Origin: Chersky-806 sp038252255
Lineage (GTDB): Bacteria > Actinomycetota > Acidimicrobiia > IMCC26256 > JAENVU01
NCBI GenBank assembly: GCA_038252255.1
Contig: JBBSAM010000002.1
Location: 124,001 to 188,000, forward strand
Direction: 5' to 3'
DNA length: 64,000 bases
Part shown: positions 31,903 to 40,391 of the stretch, piece by piece
Position numbering within the stretch: position 1 is the stretch's first letter
Layout: each line of letters starts with the position of its first letter
The notes under the pieces: generated by a model
The model's input: only the letters and a program-made list of their open reading frames with translations
Told to the model about the DNA's origin: nothing
The model's database searches: none
Made by a program: the position numbers and the translations under genes

Positions 31903-33185
31903 CGCCACTCCGACCCGTCCGGCCACGTGAGCGCGGCGTACGACTCGGGCCACAGGTCGACGGAGTATCCGGGCGCGTCCGGTACCAGGTAGTGGCCGTC
32001 GCGTATCACCGCGGGATGGCGGAAGTGCTCGTGGAGGTGGTCGGCGAACTCCGTCGTGCGGTCGGCCAAGGAGCCGGAGACACACACGTAGTCGATGATC
32101 GACAGGTGCTGCACGTACTCGCACAACCCGAGTCCGCCGGCGTGCGGGCACACCGGAACACCGAACTTGTCAGCCAGCAGGAGCACCGCGAGCACCTCGT
32201 TCACGCCCCCCAGCCGGCACGCGTCGATCTGGCAGTAGTCGATCGCGCCGGCCTGCAGGAGCTGCTTGAAGACGACGCGGTTCGCGGCGTGCTCGCCGGT
32301 CGCAACGCCGACCGGTGCGACCGCGCGCCGGATCGCCGCGTGCCCGAGGATGTCGTCGGGGCTCGTCGGCTCCTCGATCCAGCGGAGGTCGAACGGCTCC
32401 AGGTGCTGCATCCACTCGATCGCCTGACCGACGTCCCACACCTGGTTCGCGTCGGCCATGAGCGGAAGGTCCCCGATCTCCTCCCGCATCAGCTCGCAGC
32501 GCCGGACGTCGGACGCGACGTCCACACCGACCTTGGTCTTGAAGCACCGCCACCCGTCGGCCAGGGCTGCGCGCGTCAGGTCGCGCACTTGTGACTCGGC
32601 GTAGCCGAGCCAGCCCGCCGAGGTGAGGTACGCCGGATACCCGTCGCGCTGCAGCTCGGCGACCCGCGCATCCTTGCCGCTCGCGAGCGCGCGTAACCGG
32701 TCCAGCACTTCGTCGCGGTCGAGCACGTCGCTCAGGTAGCGGAAGTCGATGAGCGCGATCAGCTCCTCGGGTGACAGGTCGACGATCAATTGCCACAGGG
32801 GCTTGCCTGCGGTCTTGGCCGAGAGGTCCCAGAGCGCATTCACGATCGCGGCGGTCGCCAGATGGATCAGGCCCTTCTCCGGACCGAGCCACCGGAGCTG
32901 GCTGTGGTTCGTGAGCCGGCGCCACAGAGCCGCCGACTCGCCGACCAGCTCCTCCACCTCGTGCCCGACCATGAGGGGCGCGAGCTGCTCGATCGCCGCG
33001 CAGCAGAGGTCGTTGCCGGCACCGATCGTGAACGTCATGCCGACGCCCTCGTGCTCACCGTCGGTCTCGAGGAACACGTAGGCACCGGAGTAGTCGGGGT
33101 CGGTGTGCACCGCATCGGAGCCGGCCAGCGTCCTCGACGTCGGAGCCCGCACATCGAGCGTCCGCACCCCGGTGATCCGTGTCAT
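31899..33185 (-). CDS. L-fuconate dehydratase (enolase superfamily)
   Basis: 428 residues. Catalytic features: CFKTKVGVD (KxK base), LMADANQVWDV (Asp metal ligand), LRWIEEPTSPDD (Glu ligand), VATGEHAANR (Glu/His) and VPVCPHAGGLG (His acid). The N-terminal capping domain includes DPDYSGAYVFLETDGEHEGVG. This matches fuconate dehydratases, which convert L-fuconate to 2-keto-3-deoxy-L-fuconate with Mg2+. First gene of a minus-strand pair and divergent from the SDR gene, so the region 33186-33285 should hold both promoters. Confidence 0.92.
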   Translation of the reverse strand: MTRITGVRTLDVRAPTSRTLAGSDAVHTDPDYSGAYVFLETDGEHEGVGMTFTIGAGNDLCCAAIEQLAPLMVGHEVEELVGESAALWRRLTNHSQLRWLGPEKGLIHLATAAIVNALWDLSAKTAGKPLWQLIVDLSPEELIALIDFRYLSDVLDRDEVLDRLRALASGKDARVAELQRDGYPAYLTSAGWLGYAESQVRDLTRAALADGWRCFKTKVGVDVASDVRRCELMREEIGDLPLMADANQVWDVGQAIEWMQHLEPFDLRWIEEPTSPDDILGHAAIRRAVAPVGVATGEHAANRVVFKQLLQAGAIDYCQIDACRLGGVNEVLAVLLLADKFGVPVCPHAGGLGLCEYVQHLSIIDYVCVSGSLADRTTEFADHLHEHFRHPAVIRDGHYLVPDAPGYSVDLWPESYAALTWPDGSEWR

Positions 33186-33285
33186 AGCGGGAGAGTAAAC
33201 ACCCGCTCGCGCGCGCGCCATGATGAGCGGCGTACGACGCTCGGAGGGGCGCAGAGTGCGTCCGTTGATCTCGAAGGGGTGCTCG

Positions 33286-33993
33286 ATGGCGCAGCGCGTG
33301 ATCGTGGTGACCGGAGCACGGGGCGGTATCGGCCAGGCGATTGCCGAGGCGTTCACGGACCTCGGCGATCAGGTCATCGGTCTCGACCTTCTCGACGGCT
33401 TCGACGTTACCGACGCGAACGCGTGCACCGAAGCCGCGGCGCGCATCGAAGCCGAGCACGGCGCCGTCGACGTGCTGTGCAACAACGCCGGGATCGCCGC
33501 GACCGGAGACGTCGTCGCGTCGACGCCGGACGAGTGGGAGCGAGTCTTCGCGGTCAACGTGTTCGGGGTAGCCAACATGAGTCGCGCCTTCCTGCCCGCG
33601 ATGCGCGCCGCCGGGCGAGGCGCGGTCGTCAACACCTGCTCCGTCGTCGCGTCGGTCGGCCTCGTCGAACGGACGGTGTACGGCGCGTCGAAGGGCGCGG
33701 TGCTGGCGCTGACCAAGGCGATGGCGGCCGACGAGATCGTCCACGGCATCCGGGTCAACTGCGTCTCGCCGGGCACCGTCTGGAGTCCCTGGGTCGAGCG
33801 GCTCGTGGAGGCGACGCCCGACCCCGCCGCCGCCGAGGCGGCATTGCGACGCCGGCAACCGCTCGGCCGCATGGTCTCGTGCGACGAGGTCGCGGCCGCG
33901 ATCGTCTATCTCTCGGCGCCGACCACCTTCACCACCGGGGCGGACTTCCTGCTCGACGGCGGCATCACGGGTGTGCGGATCGTGTCGTCGTGA
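33286..33993 (+). CDS. SDR dehydrogenase, probable 2-keto-3-deoxy-L-fuconate dehydrogenase
   Basis: 235 residues from ATG 33286. Rossmann motif TGARGGIGQA near residue 9, NNAG at about 73, catalytic Ser region TCSVVAS and Y-x-x-x-K in YGASKGAV are all present. The product ends in a normal SDR C-terminus TGADFLLDGGITG. Position divergent from fuconate dehydratase suggests it oxidises 2-keto-3-deoxy-L-fuconate to the 2,4-diketo acid. The lyase or hydrolase for the last step is not in the window. Confidence 0.85.
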   Translation: MAQRVIVVTGARGGIGQAIAEAFTDLGDQVIGLDLLDGFDVTDANACTEAAARIEAEHGAVDVLCNNAGIAATGDVVASTPDEWERVFAVNVFGVANMSRAFLPAMRAAGRGAVVNTCSVVASVGLVERTVYGASKGAVLALTKAMAADEIVHGIRVNCVSPGTVWSPWVERLVEATPDPAAAEAALRRRQPLGRMVSCDEVAAAIVYLSAPTTFTTGADFLLDGGITGVRIVSS

Positions 33994-35081
33994 CCCCGAC
34001 CGACCCGCTGCGGGTCGCGCTCGTCGCCGGACCCATGTACGACCATCTCTACGAACGCCTTCGCGACGACATCGAGATCGTCGTGTACGCCGACCATCCG
34101 ACGCTCAACCGGCGCGTTGCGGCGATGCTCGAGGCCGGTGAACGCATCGACGTGCTCGCGACCCACTCGAAGTACGCGCCGTCGCAGCGGCAGTGGCTTC
34201 GCGGGCTCGACGACCTGCTCGCCCCCGAGGTGCTCGCTCCACTCGCGCCACGGGCCGTCGAGCTCTGCCGGTTCGAGGGGGTGTTGCTCAGCGCGCCGCG
34301 GCTCGTTGATGTGCGGGTGCTCTGGGCGCGCACAGATCGGATGGGGGCGGTCCCCGACACCTGGGCCGAGCTGATCGACTCCGAGATCGTCTTCGGGTTC
34401 CCGGGCCGCGAATCGGGATTGTTCGGCACGTTCTTCGAGCTGGTGAGCGGCGCCGGCGGCAGGCTGTTCGACGAATGGGTGCACCCGACCATGGACACCC
34501 CCGAGGCGGAATGGGCGATCGACGCGCTGTGCCGGCTCGCGGCGCGCGCGCCGGCTGACCTGCCGGAATGGCACTACGACGGCGTCGATGCCGCGCTCCT
34601 GGAAGGTCGGGTCGACGCGGCTGCGGCCTGGCCGGGCGGCTGGGGCGCGATCCGGACGTCGCCGAACGCCGCGAACCTGCATCCGTTCCGATACCCCGCC
34701 GGCGCCACGGCGCGCGTGTCGTACTCGGGCTGTCACTCGTGGGGGATCCCGACGACCTGTGGTGACGTGGAGCGTGCGGTCGCAGTCGTCACCACCCTGG
34801 CCGGCTTCGACGCGCAGCGACTCGACGCCTCGGGCGGCAACATGTGCGCCCATCTCGACGCGCTGGCGTCGGTGGAGCCTGCCGATGACACGGATCGCCG
34901 CCGGCTCGAGATCACCCGGGACACCATCGACAACGCGATGATCACGTATCCGCCGCTCGCACGATTCCCGGAGGTCGAGGACGCGGGCTGGTCGGCGATC
35001 CAGGCGGCGCTCCGCGGCCACCGGTCGGCACGCGGGGCCGCTCGGGATATCCAGGCCGCGGCCACCGAAGTCCTGAGCTGA
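33990..35081 (+). CDS. Extracellular solute-binding-like protein without signal peptide
   Basis: 363 residues from GTG 33990, overlapping the SDR stop (GTGA). The fold reads as a type 1 solute-binding protein: an N-terminal beta-alpha start RVALVAGPMYDHLYERLRD, the segment IDVLATHSKYAPSQRQWLRG, VPDTWAELIDSEIVFGFPG, and the ligand region AAAWPGGWGAI. There is no hydrophobic signal or lipobox at or before the start; upstream is SDR coding sequence. So it should stay in the cytoplasm, unusual for this fold. It may sense or bind a sugar acid. No permease genes are nearby. Confidence 0.78.
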   Translation: MTPTDPLRVALVAGPMYDHLYERLRDDIEIVVYADHPTLNRRVAAMLEAGERIDVLATHSKYAPSQRQWLRGLDDLLAPEVLAPLAPRAVELCRFEGVLLSAPRLVDVRVLWARTDRMGAVPDTWAELIDSEIVFGFPGRESGLFGTFFELVSGAGGRLFDEWVHPTMDTPEAEWAIDALCRLAARAPADLPEWHYDGVDAALLEGRVDAAAAWPGGWGAIRTSPNAANLHPFRYPAGATARVSYSGCHSWGIPTTCGDVERAVAVVTTLAGFDAQRLDASGGNMCAHLDALASVEPADDTDRRRLEITRDTIDNAMITYPPLARFPEVEDAGWSAIQAALRGHRSARGAARDIQAAATEVLS

Positions 35082-35249
35082 CTCCGCGAACCGGCCTGTG
35101 CCGCGCGACCTCGACGGCATTCGCGGACCACCCGCCGACCGCCCCCAACCGCCGGAAGCGCAAGCGACGTGCGTTCAAAGCCCGGCTGGGCTGTGGCAGC
35201 TCGTCGCGGACACGCTCTCTCGGGCTGAAGTCCCGATATGGCTGGCATG

Positions 35250-35285
35250 TTCTGAAGGCTTCTGAGTGTTCACCTTTCGAAACTC
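35250..35285 (+). promoter_or_regulatory. Second copy of the fic upstream element
   Basis: TTCTGAAGGCTTCTGAGTG then TTCACCTTTCGAAACTC, about 75% identical to 24637-24672. It still sits about 20 bp before the start codon of the deleted fic copy, so the promoter was duplicated with the gene. Confidence 0.5.
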
Positions 35286-35306
35286 CCGGGGTCGAGAAGG
35301 GATCCG

Positions 35307-35790
35307 ATGCCGCCTGAGGTCGTCACGGTCGAGTGGGTCGGTGGACCCACCCCACGCCGGGCCGCGTACGTCGCCACGCCCGACGACCGCATCGATGCAC
35401 TGATGGTCGACCTCGTCGACTACGCGAACCAGCCGTCGCACGACCCGGTGACGGCCGCCGGCCTCCTCCATGCCCAGTTCGAGACGATCCACCCGTTCGC
35501 CGACGGCAACGGGCGCATCGGCCGGTTGCTGATCGGCTGGACACTCCACCGCCACCTTGCGCTGGCGGTCCCGCCGCCGGTGTCGGTCGCGTTCCTCCGC
35601 GACGTCGGCGGCTACCTCTCGGGACTGACGCTGTACCGCACCGTCGGCCCCGACGACTGGATCCGCTGGTTCGCCAGCACCGTCGAGCACGCAGCAATGT
35701 CCGCCACCGAGACCCTTGCCGCCGTCAGCGAGCTCGTCGCGGCGTGGTCGGCTCGACTCGAGAACCTCCGGTCCGATGCTGCTGCTCGGC
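35307..35790 (+). pseudogene. Deleted and truncated second copy of the fic gene
   Basis: Starts in frame like the full gene (first about 10 codons). It then jumps by an in-frame deletion of about 411 bp at a TGGG microhomology to the GGPTPRRAAYVATPDDR segment, and is nearly identical thereafter. The catalytic motif HPFADGNGRIGR is kept. Lost are the inhibitory-helix region (SSSIEAIN) and early Fic helices at the front, and everything after LRSDAAAR at the back, where a foreign minus-strand gene begins. The open frame runs to 35912 but its last 40 codons are not Fic. Confidence 0.85.
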
Positions 35791-35800
35791 GTCCGAGTTG

Positions 35801-36139
35801 CTATTGGACGTCGGTGATGGTCAGCGTCGGTGGTTGCGTCGCAGTGGTCGGACTTTCGACGCGGAAGTCGACTTCGGTGAAGGGAACGTCGTCCGACCAC
35901 GGCTGGTGGTAGTCGAGCACTTGCTTGCTCGGAGACTCGCCAGTGGGGATTACGTTGAGCGCCAGAGTCAACATCCTGGTGTTGATTCCCCCGTGTTGCG
36001 GATCGGAGAGCGGTGCGATCTCGACAGCGAAGCCGCCTCCGCGCACTGTGCACTCGCCAGAAACGTGGAGTCGCTTACTCATGTGATCGTGTACCGCTTC
36101 AAGATTCCGGTACTCGATCGTGACCAACACTTGTGCCAT
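35801..36139 (-). CDS. Hypothetical protein
   Basis: 112 residues from ATG 36139, beginning MAQVLVTIEYRNLEAVHDHM and ending PPTLTITDVQ. A mixed alpha/beta pattern without transmembrane segments. I do not recognise the family. Its 3' end abuts the truncated fic copy, so this junction is a recombination point. An upstream extension to 36298 is possible but less protein-like. Confidence 0.5.
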   Translation of the reverse strand: MAQVLVTIEYRNLEAVHDHMSKRLHVSGECTVRGGGFAVEIAPLSDPQHGGINTRMLTLALNVIPTGESPSKQVLDYHQPWSDDVPFTEVDFRVESPTTATQPPTLTITDVQ

Positions 36140-36290
36140 TCCTGCCTCCGAACGATTGTGTGCGCGAGTACCGTACCGTCCCGCTGAGCGCAACGCGTCG
36201 GCGCTACTGGCCAGTGGCGAGGTCGCCAATCGTGGCGTACGCGCCGACGCGTTCTGCCGTTCATCGCGTTCAGCATCGGGTGTGCCGCGT

Positions 36291-36770
36291 TCATCCACCG
36301 CCGAGGCAGTTGTGAATGACTCGGATTCGTTCGCTGCGCCATTCGTCGTCGTGGAGCGTTCCGGCGTCGTGGAGCTTGTCGAGATTCGCTAAGTCAATCT
36401 GCATCTGTGGTTCGCACGGACGAGCTGGATGATCGCCGCCCCCGTGAGACCCGCCCGGAGCGACGGCGTTGACCCATCGAGCAGTTCGCGGATTCCAGTA
36501 GAGACCGACCCCGTAGATCGGAAGATAGATGTCTGCCAACGGCGCGACTTCTTGATAGACCGCGATAGCAGAGTTGTCATCGAGCGCGTTCCACGGCGAA
36601 AACGAGACCAGCGGCGGAGGGAGCTGGGTAATCGTCCAGCCCTTCAAAGATCGCCATTGCTTTTCCGAGGGATGCCAGTAGTCATCCGTGTTCTTGTTCC
36701 AACCCTTGAGCACTCCATCTTTGAAAGGTGCGTACTCTTCGTTGGGAATCAATCGCGGAAAGAAGCTCAC
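36291..36770 (-). CDS. Hypothetical protein with SHOCT-like C-terminus
   Basis: 159 residues. The N-terminal two thirds (MSFFPRLIPNEEYAPFKDGV, WHPSEKQWRSLKGW, WNPRTARWVNAV) are Trp-rich and unrecognised. The last 35 residues, IDLANLDKLHDAGTLHDDEW onward, resemble a SHOCT short C-terminal helix pair. The gene lies between other small accessory genes and has somewhat lower GC than its surroundings, consistent with acquisition. Confidence 0.55.
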   Translation of the reverse strand: MSFFPRLIPNEEYAPFKDGVLKGWNKNTDDYWHPSEKQWRSLKGWTITQLPPPLVSFSPWNALDDNSAIAVYQEVAPLADIYLPIYGVGLYWNPRTARWVNAVAPGGSHGGGDHPARPCEPQMQIDLANLDKLHDAGTLHDDEWRSERIRVIHNCLGGG

Positions 36771-37203
36771 CCCACCCTCCTGTCGTCAACCTCTTGGGCG
36801 AAGGTTGCCTCAGAGAGCGGAACACGTCAACGGCCGTGCAGGCGGCATCTTCGCTGAAGCTGAATGTCACGTTGCCGTGCGAGCCGCGAGCGATCGGCGA
36901 CGATGAGTGCTTCACGTCGGCCGCCGGGGACGGCTTCCATTTCGAAGATCGCATACCTGATCCGCCCCCTAAGGAAGTTGGGAAGGGGAGGCGCTTAGCG
37001 GGGGCCTTTGGCGCGCGTGGGTTGGTAGTCGCGGCGACGCCAAAGTGGATGTTGAGACCTGCAGAACCCATCGATGCTCAGCGTCTTGCGCGGAGTGCCA
37101 TGCGCGACAGCATCTCGAGGTCGATTGGTCAGCCCAGCCGCTGCGATCGCCGGTTCAGCCCGGTGGGCCTCTCTTGACGGCGACTCATCGAAATGGTCTA
37201 ATG
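36771..37203. other. Gene-poor 433-bp stretch before a tetR gene
   Basis: Open frames occur on both strands (for example 36682-37071 minus and 36728-37177 plus) but neither shows a convincing protein pattern or start. I see no repeat or RNA structure. It probably carries the promoters of the minus-strand SHOCT gene and of tetR at its two edges. Confidence 0.45.
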
Positions 37204-37218
37204 CCTGACAGTGTCAGG
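37204..37218 (+). promoter_or_regulatory. Palindromic operator of the TetR gene
   Basis: Perfect 15-bp inverted repeat CCTGACAGTGTCAGG (arms of 7, central G) ending 4 bp before the ATG. A TetR repressor bound here would block its own operon. Confidence 0.7.
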
Positions 37219-37222
37219 TAGT

Positions 37223-37840
37223 ATGAACGGCGACAGGAAAACCAGACGGCGTCAGGCAACAGCGGACGAGATTGTCGCCGCGGCCTGGGAGCAGGTCCGT
37301 GCTTTCGGTCTGGCCGGCCTGTCTATGCGGGACCTCGGGGCCCGGGTCGGGATGCGGGCCCAGTCGCTGTACTCGTACTTCGCGTCGAAGCACGAGATCT
37401 ATGACGCGATGTTCGCCCAGGGGAACCAGGAGTTCCTGGAGTGGATGACCGACGACTCGGATGCGGGGGGGAGCGTCGAGGCGCGAGTCGACGCGGCCCG
37501 CAGAGGTGCTCACCGCTTCTTCGAGTTCTGCGTGAGCGATCCGGTCCGCTATCAGCTGCTGTTCCAGCGGACGATCCCGGACTTCGTCCCGTCGGAGCGC
37601 AGTTACGCGGTCGCGCAGGCTGCGTACGCGCTGACCGTGGACCGGTTGAAGACCATCGGTCTCGATCAGTCGGGTGTCGATCTGTGGACCGCAGTGCTCG
37701 CCGGTCTCGTCGCGCAGCAGCTGTCGAACGAGCCGGGCGGTGATCGATGGGCGGTCCTCGTGGACCGGGCGGTCGACATGCTCGTCACGGCGACTCGCCC
37801 CTCTGGCAAGAAACCCAAGACCACAAGGAGCAGACGATGA
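37223..37840 (+). CDS. TetR-family repressor of the MBL/DinB operon
   Basis: 205 residues from ATG 37223; the GTG at 37211 would place the operator inside the gene. The N-terminal HTH is QATADEIVAAAWEQVRAFGL then LSMRDLGARVGMRAQSLYSY, ending FASKHEIYDAMF. The C-terminal ligand domain resembles the TetR_C_13/WHG type (HRFFEFCVSDPVRYQLLF). It overlaps the following gene by ATGA, so it is autoregulated together with at least two downstream genes. Confidence 0.9.
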   Translation: MNGDRKTRRRQATADEIVAAAWEQVRAFGLAGLSMRDLGARVGMRAQSLYSYFASKHEIYDAMFAQGNQEFLEWMTDDSDAGGSVEARVDAARRGAHRFFEFCVSDPVRYQLLFQRTIPDFVPSERSYAVAQAAYALTVDRLKTIGLDQSGVDLWTAVLAGLVAQQLSNEPGGDRWAVLVDRAVDMLVTATRPSGKKPKTTRSRR

Positions 37841-38601
37841 TCATGACCACCACCGACGTCTCGACCCTTGCACCGCTGGCCCATGACGAGGCGATGCGCC
37901 TCCAAGAGGCGGAGCTGGATCGGACCCTCACGATGCTGCGCGGGCTCGATCCCGCCCAATGGGCCACGCAGACCGAGTGTCCGGCCTGGGACGTGCGCGC
38001 GATGTACCAGCACGTCCTGGGTGCATGCGAAGCCGGCGCGTCGATGCGTGAGAACGTCCACCAGTTGCGGGCCGGGTACGCCCGCCGCAAGGCGCACGGC
38101 GGACCACTCGAGGCCTCGCTCTCCGACGTCCAGGTGCGCGAACGCGCCGAGCTCACGCCGACGGAGATCGTCGACCGGCTGACGGCAGTTGCGCCCAAGA
38201 CCGTGCGCGGCCGCGGGCGCACCCCCGGGCTCGTTCGCAACCACGCGAAGCTCAAGGTCGACGGCCCGGTGCGTGAGACCTGGAAGCTCGGATACCTCAT
38301 CGACACCATCTACCTGCGCGACACCTGGATGCACCGCGTCGACACCGCGCATGCGCTCGGCCTTCCTCTCGAGCTCAGTGCCGAACACGACGGTCGCATC
38401 GTCGAAGACGTCGTGGCCGAATGGGCCCGCCGCCACGGCCAGCCGTTCGTCTTGGAGCTGGCCGGCCCGGCCGGCGGCACCTACGTCCAGCCAGATGCCG
38501 CAGCAGCGGAGCGGCTGTCGCTCGACGCAGTCGAGTTCTGTCGCACGCTCGCCGGCCGCGAGGCCGCGACCGGCCTGCTCACCACCGTCGTCCCGTTCTG
38601 A
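37837..38601 (+). CDS. Mycothiol-dependent maleylpyruvate isomerase-like (TIGR03083-type) protein
   Basis: 254 residues from ATG 37837 (AAGGAG upstream). The DinB-like fold is marked by EAELDRTLTMLRGLDPAQW, then CPAWDVRAMYQHVLGACEAG (metal-binding His), and YLRDTWMHRVDTAHALG (second His pair). These proteins bind a divalent metal and use or resemble mycothiol enzymes. It is coupled to the TetR gene and lies 26 bp before an MBL hydrolase, suggesting inducible detoxification. Confidence 0.85.
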   Translation: MIMTTTDVSTLAPLAHDEAMRLQEAELDRTLTMLRGLDPAQWATQTECPAWDVRAMYQHVLGACEAGASMRENVHQLRAGYARRKAHGGPLEASLSDVQVRERAELTPTEIVDRLTAVAPKTVRGRGRTPGLVRNHAKLKVDGPVRETWKLGYLIDTIYLRDTWMHRVDTAHALGLPLELSAEHDGRIVEDVVAEWARRHGQPFVLELAGPAGGTYVQPDAAAAERLSLDAVEFCRTLAGREAATGLLTTVVPF

Positions 38602-38627
38602 ACCATCGATCACAGGAGCACACCACC

Positions 38628-39428
38628 ATGACCACCTCGTACACGGCCGCACCAGGCATTGACGTCCTCACCTCGAACGTCCCGATCCCGGGTCTCGGGC
38701 TCGTACCTGTCAACGCCTTCGTCCTCCACGGCTCCGAGCCGGTGCTCGTCGACACCGGTACCGTCGCCGAGCGCGACGAGTTCATGACCGCGTTGCAGGC
38801 GGTGATCGATCCCGCCGACGTGCGGTGGATCTGGCTCACCCACACGGACTTCGATCACATCGGCAACGTGCACCGGTTGCTCGCCGATCACCCGCAGATC
38901 CGGGTGATCACGACCTTCCTCGGTGTCGGCATCATGGGGCTCGCCGACGCGCTCCCGATGGACCGCGTGTATCTGGTCAACCCCGGCCAGAAGATCACCG
39001 TCGGAGACCGGACGCTGACCGCGATCAAGCCGCCCGTGTTCGACAATCCGTCGACGACGGGATTCCTCGACGACCGGTCGGGCGCGTTCTTCAGCTCCGA
39101 CTGCTTCGGAGCGCTACTGCAAGAGGTTCCCGAGAACGCGGCCGACCTGTCGGACGACGACCTCCGAGACGGCCAGATGCTCTGGGCGACCGTCGACTCG
39201 CCGTGGCTCCACAAGGTGGACCGCGCCGCCTTCGCCAAGGAGCTCGACGGCATCGCGAGCCTCGCGCCGACGATGATCCTGAGCAGCCATCTCCCTGCAG
39301 CCTCCGGAGTCATGACCGAACAGTTGCTGTCGTCGCTTGTCGCCGCCCCGGATGCCGCGCCGTTCGTCGGACCGGATCAGGTCGCGCTCGAGCAGATCAT
39401 GGCGGGGATGACCGGTCCCTCTCAGTAG
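38628..39428 (+). CDS. MBL-fold hydrolase with HxDxDH metal site (copy 1)
   Basis: 266 residues. The metallo-beta-lactamase core is clear: VNAFVLHGSEPVLVDTGTVA, then WLTHTDFDHIGNVH. The usual HxHxDH is replaced by H-T-D-F-D-H, as in ODP/flavodiiron-like MBL proteins (HxExDH). Later ligands are FFSSDCFGALL and ILSSHLPAASG. No flavodoxin domain is attached. It ends the tetR operon. A homologous gene lies inverted just downstream. Confidence 0.87.
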   Translation: MTTSYTAAPGIDVLTSNVPIPGLGLVPVNAFVLHGSEPVLVDTGTVAERDEFMTALQAVIDPADVRWIWLTHTDFDHIGNVHRLLADHPQIRVITTFLGVGIMGLADALPMDRVYLVNPGQKITVGDRTLTAIKPPVFDNPSTTGFLDDRSGAFFSSDCFGALLQEVPENAADLSDDDLRDGQMLWATVDSPWLHKVDRAAFAKELDGIASLAPTMILSSHLPAASGVMTEQLLSSLVAAPDAAPFVGPDQVALEQIMAGMTGPSQ

Positions 39429-39483
39429 GACGTGACACGCCGAACGCATGCCGCTGGCTGTAGAGCCCGACGCCCGGCGACGG

Positions 39484-40275
39484 TCAGCCCGCCATCGCGG
39501 CGAGCATGGCGTCGAGCGCGGCCTGGTCCGGTGCGGCGAAAGGGGGCGCCGAGGGGACTGCGGCGATGGCGTCGCACATCCGGTCGAGCATCGCGCCCGA
39601 CGCCGGCGCGAGGTGAGCGCTCAGCACGAGTGACGGCCGGACCGAACGGGTGCGTTCGAGGTCCGCGGCGATGATCGTGGGGTCGGCCTTGTGCATCCAA
39701 GCCGAGTCGATCGAACCCCAGGTGACCTGGCCCGCACGCAGCTCGGCGTCGGCGAGATCGTCGGCCCGCTCGGGCAGTCCCGGCAACAGCGCGCCGAAGC
39801 AGTCCGCGCTGAACAGCGTGTTCGTGCGGTCGTCGTGGAAGCCGACGGTGATCGGGTTGTCGAACGCGGGTGGCTTCAGCGCGGTGAGCGTGCGATCCGC
39901 GAGCGTGATCCTCTCCGACGGGTTGAGGAAGTTCACCCGGTCCATCGGGAGCGGATCGAACAGCCCCATGATCCCGACGCCGAAGAAGGTCGTGATCACC
40001 CGCACGTCGGGGTTCTCGGCGAGCAGCCGGTGGAGCAGACCGATGTGGTCGAAGTCGGTGTGGGTCAGCCAGATCCAGCGCAGGTCGGCGACGTCGATCA
40101 CCGACCGGAGCGCGTCGAGGAACTCGTCGGACTGCGCGATCGACCCGGTGTCGACGAGGATCGGCTCCTCGCCGTGCACCACGTACGAGTTGATCGGGAG
40201 GTGTCCGAGTCCGGGGATCTCGACGTCGGCGGTGAGCACGTCGATGCCGGGGATGACGGTGGATGCGTTGACCAT
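39484..40275 (-). CDS. MBL-fold hydrolase with HxDxDH metal site (copy 2)
   Basis: 263 residues from ATG 40275 (AAGGAG upstream). It is a close paralog of the gene at 38628: PGIDVLTADVEIPGLGHLPI, YVVHGEEPILVDTGSIA, WLTHTDFDHIGLLHRL, SADCFGALL and VLSAHLAPASGAM. The two genes converge. It is followed on its own strand by nothing and preceded by a SRPBCC gene on the same strand. The shared unusual metal site implies the same chemistry. Confidence 0.87.
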   Translation of the reverse strand: MVNASTVIPGIDVLTADVEIPGLGHLPINSYVVHGEEPILVDTGSIAQSDEFLDALRSVIDVADLRWIWLTHTDFDHIGLLHRLLAENPDVRVITTFFGVGIMGLFDPLPMDRVNFLNPSERITLADRTLTALKPPAFDNPITVGFHDDRTNTLFSADCFGALLPGLPERADDLADAELRAGQVTWGSIDSAWMHKADPTIIAADLERTRSVRPSLVLSAHLAPASGAMLDRMCDAIAAVPSAPPFAAPDQAALDAMLAAMAG

Positions 40276-40391
40276 GATGGATCTCCTTGGTTCAGGTACC
40301 GGGCGAGGATGGGGTCGGCGCGCTTGCGCGCGACGACAACGGGCGGTGCAGTGGTGCGGCGCTGCGGGGTTGATGAGGCGGGGTCGCCGGA

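Noticed and set aside
32790..33989. Upstream extension of the solute-binding-like gene
   Set aside because: The frame is open but overlaps fuconate dehydratase and the SDR gene, and shows no signal peptide; GTG 33990 with a GTGA overlap is the sensible start.
27774..37200. Island extending to 37 kb with a fourth att copy
   Set aside because: The flank is accessory-like, but I found no further copy of the tRNA segment, and copy 3 already carries the chromosomal sequence beyond the tRNA.
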